NCBI GenBank assembly: GCA_047972145.1
Contig: JBKEAI010000253.1
Span: forward strand, 1-15,455
Length of the DNA: 15,455 nt
Direction: 5' to 3'
From: JAMLGJ01 sp047972145
GTDB lineage: Bacteria; Actinomycetota; Acidimicrobiia; Acidimicrobiales; Microtrichaceae
The notes beneath the pieces are model-generated. The model had not been told where the DNA came from and did no database searches. It worked only from the letters and a program-made list of their open reading frames with translations. The translations under genes were made by a program, and so were the position numbers. Shown in pieces: positions 11,982-15,455 of the stretch (the stretch's first letter is position 1; each line of letters begins with the position of its first letter).

Positions 11982-14069
11982 GTGACCACCATCGGGAAGC
12001 CACACCTTGAGAGGGTTGGCACGCTGAACCGGGTACCCACCCCGGTCCTGAGCGCGCTGCGCTGGCTCGTCGCCGCAGTAGCCCTCTGGGTCGTGGTGAG
12101 CACCTTCCTCACGACGAGCGCGGCACTGGTCATCCACGGTGCCTCGATCGGCGCCCTGTACGGGATCCTCGCGGTGGGGTTGATCCTCATCTACCGGACC
12201 CACCGGGTGATCAACTTCGCTGCCGCCGGCATCGGTGCCGCTCCCGCGGTGCTCGGCCTGATCCTCATCACTTCCAAAGGGGCTCCCTTCGCGCTCGGCG
12301 CGGTGGTCGCCATCGGAGGCGGCCTGGCAGCCGGGATGCTCACCGACGTCGCGGTGATGAAGCGCTTCGAATCCTCCCCCCGACTCGTCGCGACCGTAGC
12401 GACGGTGGGGGTGTCCCAACTCATGGCCGGCATCGGCCTGTTGATCGCCGCGATGCTCATCGGCTCTGGAGGCCAACAGGCCAAGGTCGCCACGCCGTGG
12501 TCCGCAACGATCCTGAGCGACGCCGCCGGGCGACCGGTGCTGACCGGTGACCAACTCGCCGCGCTCGTGGTGGTGGCGTGCGCGGCGGTAGGCCTCCAGG
12601 TGTTCCTACGTTGGAGCCGCTCGGGAGCAGGCCTGCGGGCAGCCTCGGAGAACGTGGAGAGAGCCCGCATGCTCGGCGTGCCGGTCGGTCGCCTCCACAG
12701 CATCGCTTGGGCGATCGCGGGAGTGCTGGGTGCACTCACGATCTTCCTGCGCGCGCCACTCACCGGAATCCCCGTCGACGGGACCCTCGGCCCCGGGATC
12801 CTGCTCTACGCCCTTGCCACCGCGGCGTTGGCACGCTTCAGCGACCTCCCCACCGCGCTCGGCGTGGGTGTCGCCATCGGAATCGTGGAACAGGCCACGG
12901 TTGCGAAGACCGGCACGGCCAACCTCTCCTACGCCTTGATGCTCGGAGCGGTCCTCGTGGCGCTGGCACTGCACCGCAGCACGATCGCCCGGGCGTTCTC
13001 CTCGGAGCGATCCAGTTGGGCGGTGGCGCGACCGGCCCGGCCCGTTCCCCTGGCCCTGCAAAGCTCCAAGCCGTACAGGACGGCCAAGGCCGCGCTGGTT
13101 CTCGGCGCCCTCGCAGTCGCTCTGGTCGCCCCGTCACTGTTCTCCACCGGCGACCTCGGGAACCTCACCCTGTTACCGATCTTCGCGATCGTGGCGGTGT
13201 CGGTGGTGATCCTCACCGGCTGGGCAGGTCAGGTCACCTACGGCCAGTTTGGCCTGGTCGGAGTGGGCGCCGCGGTGGGCGGTGGGCTCGCAGCCAACCA
13301 CGGGATCGACTTCACCATCGCACTCCTCGCAGGGATCGTCGCGGGTGCGCTCCTGGCCGCGTTGATCGGTACCCCTGCGGTGCGCTCGCCTGGGATCTAC
13401 CTGGCGGTGGTGACCATGGCGTTCGCAGGAGCGATGGAGTTCTACTTCCTCGACCGCCGCTACACCATGAGCGACCTGGGAGTGCTGCCCGGGTCGGCAA
13501 ACCGCATCGAGCGCCCCGTGCTGCTCAACCGGATCGACCTCGCTGACAACCGCTCCTTCTACTACCTGACCGTGGTGATGCTGGTCCTCGCGATGGCGGC
13601 GGCATACGGCCTGCGACGGCGACGCAGCGGGCGGGTCTTCATCGGAACCCACGACAACCCGTCGGCTGCGGCGACGAGTGGGATCAACCCGGCTACCACA
13701 CGACTGGCCGCGTTCAGCATCTCGGGAGGGATCGCGGCTGGGGCGGGAGTGCTCCTCGCATACCAGCAGCAGGCCGTCGATCCATCGACCTACGGCATCG
13801 GCCCGAGTGTGGAGATCTTCATACTCACCGTGATCGGGGGCACCGTGTCGGTGGCAGGGGCAGTGATCGCCACCGTGGTGGTCGAATGGATAAGGCTCTT
13901 CGGTTCGCGGTACCTGTTCGACAACGCGCACCTGCTCGTGACCGGCCCCGGCCTGCTGGCACTGCTCATGTTCTTCCCCGGAGGAGTCGGCGAGCTCCTC
14001 GACCGCTCACGCCAGCGTGCGGTCCACCTCCTCGCACGCCGCGCTCCGATCGGGCGCGCAGATCCATGA
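11982..14069 (+). CDS. Fused LivH-LivM branched-chain-type ABC permease
   Basis: A 695-residue polytopic membrane protein joining two HAAT permease domains that are usually separate genes of about 300 residues each. Residues about 45-335 match LivH: IHGASIGALYGILAVGLILIYRTHRVINFA (51-80) is the diagnostic start, and SGAGLRAASENVERARMLGV (214-233) is the cytoplasmic EAA-like loop. After a basic linker (336-366), residues about 370-675 match LivM: LTGWAGQVTYGQFGLVGVGA (411-430) and a second loop near GTHDNPSAAATSGINPATTRLAAF. No ATG is available; the GTG at 11982 follows AGAAGG with almost no spacing, so start efficiency may depend on reading from the upstream gene 64 bp away. Its stop overlaps the next start as ATGA (14066-14069). 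One chain supplies the full heterodimeric channel for the adjacent ATPase. The substrate is not predictable from sequence. Confidence 0.92.
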   Translation: MTTIGKPHLERVGTLNRVPTPVLSALRWLVAAVALWVVVSTFLTTSAALVIHGASIGALYGILAVGLILIYRTHRVINFAAAGIGAAPAVLGLILITSKGAPFALGAVVAIGGGLAAGMLTDVAVMKRFESSPRLVATVATVGVSQLMAGIGLLIAAMLIGSGGQQAKVATPWSATILSDAAGRPVLTGDQLAALVVVACAAVGLQVFLRWSRSGAGLRAASENVERARMLGVPVGRLHSIAWAIAGVLGALTIFLRAPLTGIPVDGTLGPGILLYALATAALARFSDLPTALGVGVAIGIVEQATVAKTGTANLSYALMLGAVLVALALHRSTIARAFSSERSSWAVARPARPVPLALQSSKPYRTAKAALVLGALAVALVAPSLFSTGDLGNLTLLPIFAIVAVSVVILTGWAGQVTYGQFGLVGVGAAVGGGLAANHGIDFTIALLAGIVAGALLAALIGTPAVRSPGIYLAVVTMAFAGAMEFYFLDRRYTMSDLGVLPGSANRIERPVLLNRIDLADNRSFYYLTVVMLVLAMAAAYGLRRRRSGRVFIGTHDNPSAAATSGINPATTRLAAFSISGGIAAGAGVLLAYQQQAVDPSTYGIGPSVEIFILTVIGGTVSVAGAVIATVVVEWIRLFGSRYLFDNAHLLVTGPGLLALLMFFPGGVGELLDRSRQRAVHLLARRAPIGRADP

Positions 14070-15455
14070 GCACGGAGCCCGCAATGCTGCTGAGCTGCGC
14101 AGGGTTGACGGCATCGTATGGGCGCATCCAGGCGCTCTTCGGTGTTGACCTGGAGGTGGCCGAGGGTGAGATCGTCGCCTTGCTGGGAACAAACGGGGCG
14201 GGCAAGACGACCCTGTTCCGCACGATCTCCCAGGTCATCGAGCCCGACGGCGGTACCATTGCGTTCGCAGGGCGCGAGATCACCCACGCCGGCCCTCGAC
14301 GTGTGGCCGAATCGGGGATCACCCAGGTTCCGGGTGGCCGAGTGGTGTTCCCCACGATGTCGGTCGCAGACCACTTCGTCGTCTGCCGTTGGCCGCTGCT
14401 CGACACCCCCCGAGACGAGATCGACGCCAGGGTCGATGCGGTCCGCGAGCAGTTCCCCCAGCTCGCGGTGCGCTGGCATGAATCGGCAGGCAACCTGAGC
14501 GGAGGCGAACAACAACAGCTCGGCATGGCGATGGCGCTGGTCACCCTGCCTCGACTGCTGCTCATAGACGAGCTGTCACTCGGTCTCGCCCCCAGCATCG
14601 TCGAGCAGATGCTGGGGGTCATCCGATCGATGAACGAGGCGGGAACAGCGGTCCTGCTCATCGAACAGTCGCTGAACATCGCGGTTTCCATCGCGCAGCG
14701 GTGCTACTTCATGGAGAACGGAGTGATCCGGTTCTCGGGGCCGACCAAATCCCTGCTCGAACGCCCGGACCTCCTCCAGTCTGCGTTCCTCCGAGGTACC
14801 CGACACCGCGGTGCACGCGGCGCCGATGAGGACGACCCAACCCTCGAATCCCCCGGACCCGTCGACGGCTCCGGCGACCGAGATGACGCACGCTCCACCA
14901 CGGGACATCGGGCCCTGTCGGTCCAAGGACTCACGCGCCGCTACGGAGGGGTGACCGCTGTGGGCGACGTGAGCTTCGAGCTCGCACACGGCGAGATACT
15001 CGGGCTCATCGGCCCCAATGGCGCCGGCAAGACCACGATCCTCGACCTGATCTCGGGGCTGACCCCATCTGAGGGTGGACGTGTCGAACTCGATGGCATC
15101 GACCTGTCCGCACGACGCGCCGACCAACGTGCCGAGGCCGGCCTCGGGCGCACGTTCCAGGATGCCCACCTGTTCCCCACGCTCACCGTGGCCGAGACGA
15201 TCGCCCTCGGTGGCGACAGGCACCACGCCCACCCCGATCACTTCGCGACGCTCCTCGCTCTGCCAGCCGTGCTCGATGCGGAACGGGAGATCGATGCAAG
15301 GGTGGACGAGTTGATCGAGCTGTTCGGGCTCGCAGAACAACGCAACCGGTTCGTCGGTGAGCTCTCGACGGGTACCCGCCGCGTCGTCGAGATGGCCGCC
15401 GCGATCGCGCACGCGCCAACGGTGCTGTTGCTGGACGAACCCAGCTCGGGGCTTG
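14066..15455 (+). CDS. Fused LivF-LivG ABC ATPase (partial, runs off right edge)
   Basis: From the ATG at 14066, 463 codons are open to the window end, with two nucleotide-binding domains in one chain. Domain 1 (about 8-240) is LivF-like: Walker A GTNGAGKTT (41-49), Q-loop at Gln87, signature LSGGEQQQ (144-151), Walker B LLLIDE (164-169), and IEQSLNIA in place of the switch His, as is normal for LivF. A hydrophilic Asp/Gly-rich linker (about 244-283) follows. Domain 2 is LivG-like: Walker A GPNGAGKTT (316-324), Gln365 in RTFQDAHLFPTLTV, a degenerate signature LSTGTRR (433-439) in place of LSGGQ, and Walker B VLLLDEP (453-459). The order F then G and the fusion mirror the permease fusion next door, giving a three-polypeptide transporter. 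The start overlaps the permease stop (ATGA). The degenerate signature suggests asymmetric ATP sites. The C-terminus is unseen. Confidence 0.92.
   Translation, partial: MSTEPAMLLSCAGLTASYGRIQALFGVDLEVAEGEIVALLGTNGAGKTTLFRTISQVIEPDGGTIAFAGREITHAGPRRVAESGITQVPGGRVVFPTMSVADHFVVCRWPLLDTPRDEIDARVDAVREQFPQLAVRWHESAGNLSGGEQQQLGMAMALVTLPRLLLIDELSLGLAPSIVEQMLGVIRSMNEAGTAVLLIEQSLNIAVSIAQRCYFMENGVIRFSGPTKSLLERPDLLQSAFLRGTRHRGARGADEDDPTLESPGPVDGSGDRDDARSTTGHRALSVQGLTRRYGGVTAVGDVSFELAHGEILGLIGPNGAGKTTILDLISGLTPSEGGRVELDGIDLSARRADQRAEAGLGRTFQDAHLFPTLTVAETIALGGDRHHAHPDHFATLLALPAVLDAEREIDARVDELIELFGLAEQRNRFVGELSTGTRRVVEMAAAIAHAPTVLLLDEPSSGL

Noticed and set aside
14066..15455. Possible frameshift or missed stop between the two ATPase domains
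   Set aside because: The frame is continuous through an ordinary hydrophilic linker, and the permeases next door are fused in the same way, so a true fusion is the simpler reading.

Overview
The window is high-GC, densely coded DNA from an actinobacterium. An Acidimicrobiia-like or other uncultured actinobacterial lineage is my best guess, from gene content and style only: many acyl-CoA enzymes, fused branched-chain ABC transporter genes, start codons placed directly after a -10-like box, and few or poor -35 boxes. There is no rRNA, tRNA, CRISPR array, transposase or phage gene. Two unrelated loci are present, joined by greA.

Region 1 (1-2193, minus strand) looks like a cobalamin (B12)-responsive secretion locus. 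A cobalamin riboswitch (about 1941-2102) lies upstream of a hairpin that buries the ribosome binding site (1843-1873). The hairpin precedes a secreted alpha/alpha-toroid protein (487-1842) of the prenyltransferase/squalene-cyclase-repeat type, the same general fold as the B12-binding domain of animal intrinsic factor and transcobalamin. A second secreted protein (start at 416, running off the left edge) resembles the actinobacterial SCO2322 family. Together they suggest an extracellular cobalamin or corrinoid capture system; the partner transporter, if any, would lie left of the window. A divergent, apparently leaderless greA (2194-2667) follows.

Region 2 (2744 to the right end) looks like a catabolic locus for an acyl-CoA-activated organic acid or ester. 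It holds an internal fragment of a thiolase gene (pseudogene), an enoyl-CoA hydratase with both catalytic glutamates (3328-4098), an acyl-CoA dehydrogenase (4122-5342, minus), a crotonase lacking both glutamates (5440-6240) translationally coupled to an AMP-dependent acyl-CoA ligase (6237-7844), a type III CoA-transferase (7941-9161, minus), an HSL-type esterase (9206-10249), and a HAAT-family (branched-chain amino-acid type) ABC transporter. The transporter is compressed into three polypeptides: a membrane-anchored substrate-binding protein (10358-11917), a LivH-LivM fusion (11982-14069) and a LivF-LivG fusion (14066 to beyond the window end).

All four promoter regions of region 2 carry the same AT-rich element, consensus TAGAGTAnTC, often as a dyad serving both directions. 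It occurs at 3211-3250, 5349-5390, 9162-9205 and about 10256-10270. This ties the acyl-CoA enzymes, esterase and transporter into one probable regulon; no regulator gene is in the window. A plausible chain is uptake, ester cleavage, CoA activation or transfer, then dehydrogenation and hydration; the thiolase once attached to this set is broken. The substrate cannot be read from the sequence. A third pattern is that short tandem or near-tandem repeats of 14, 15, 16 and about 23 bp sit at or across four stop codons.
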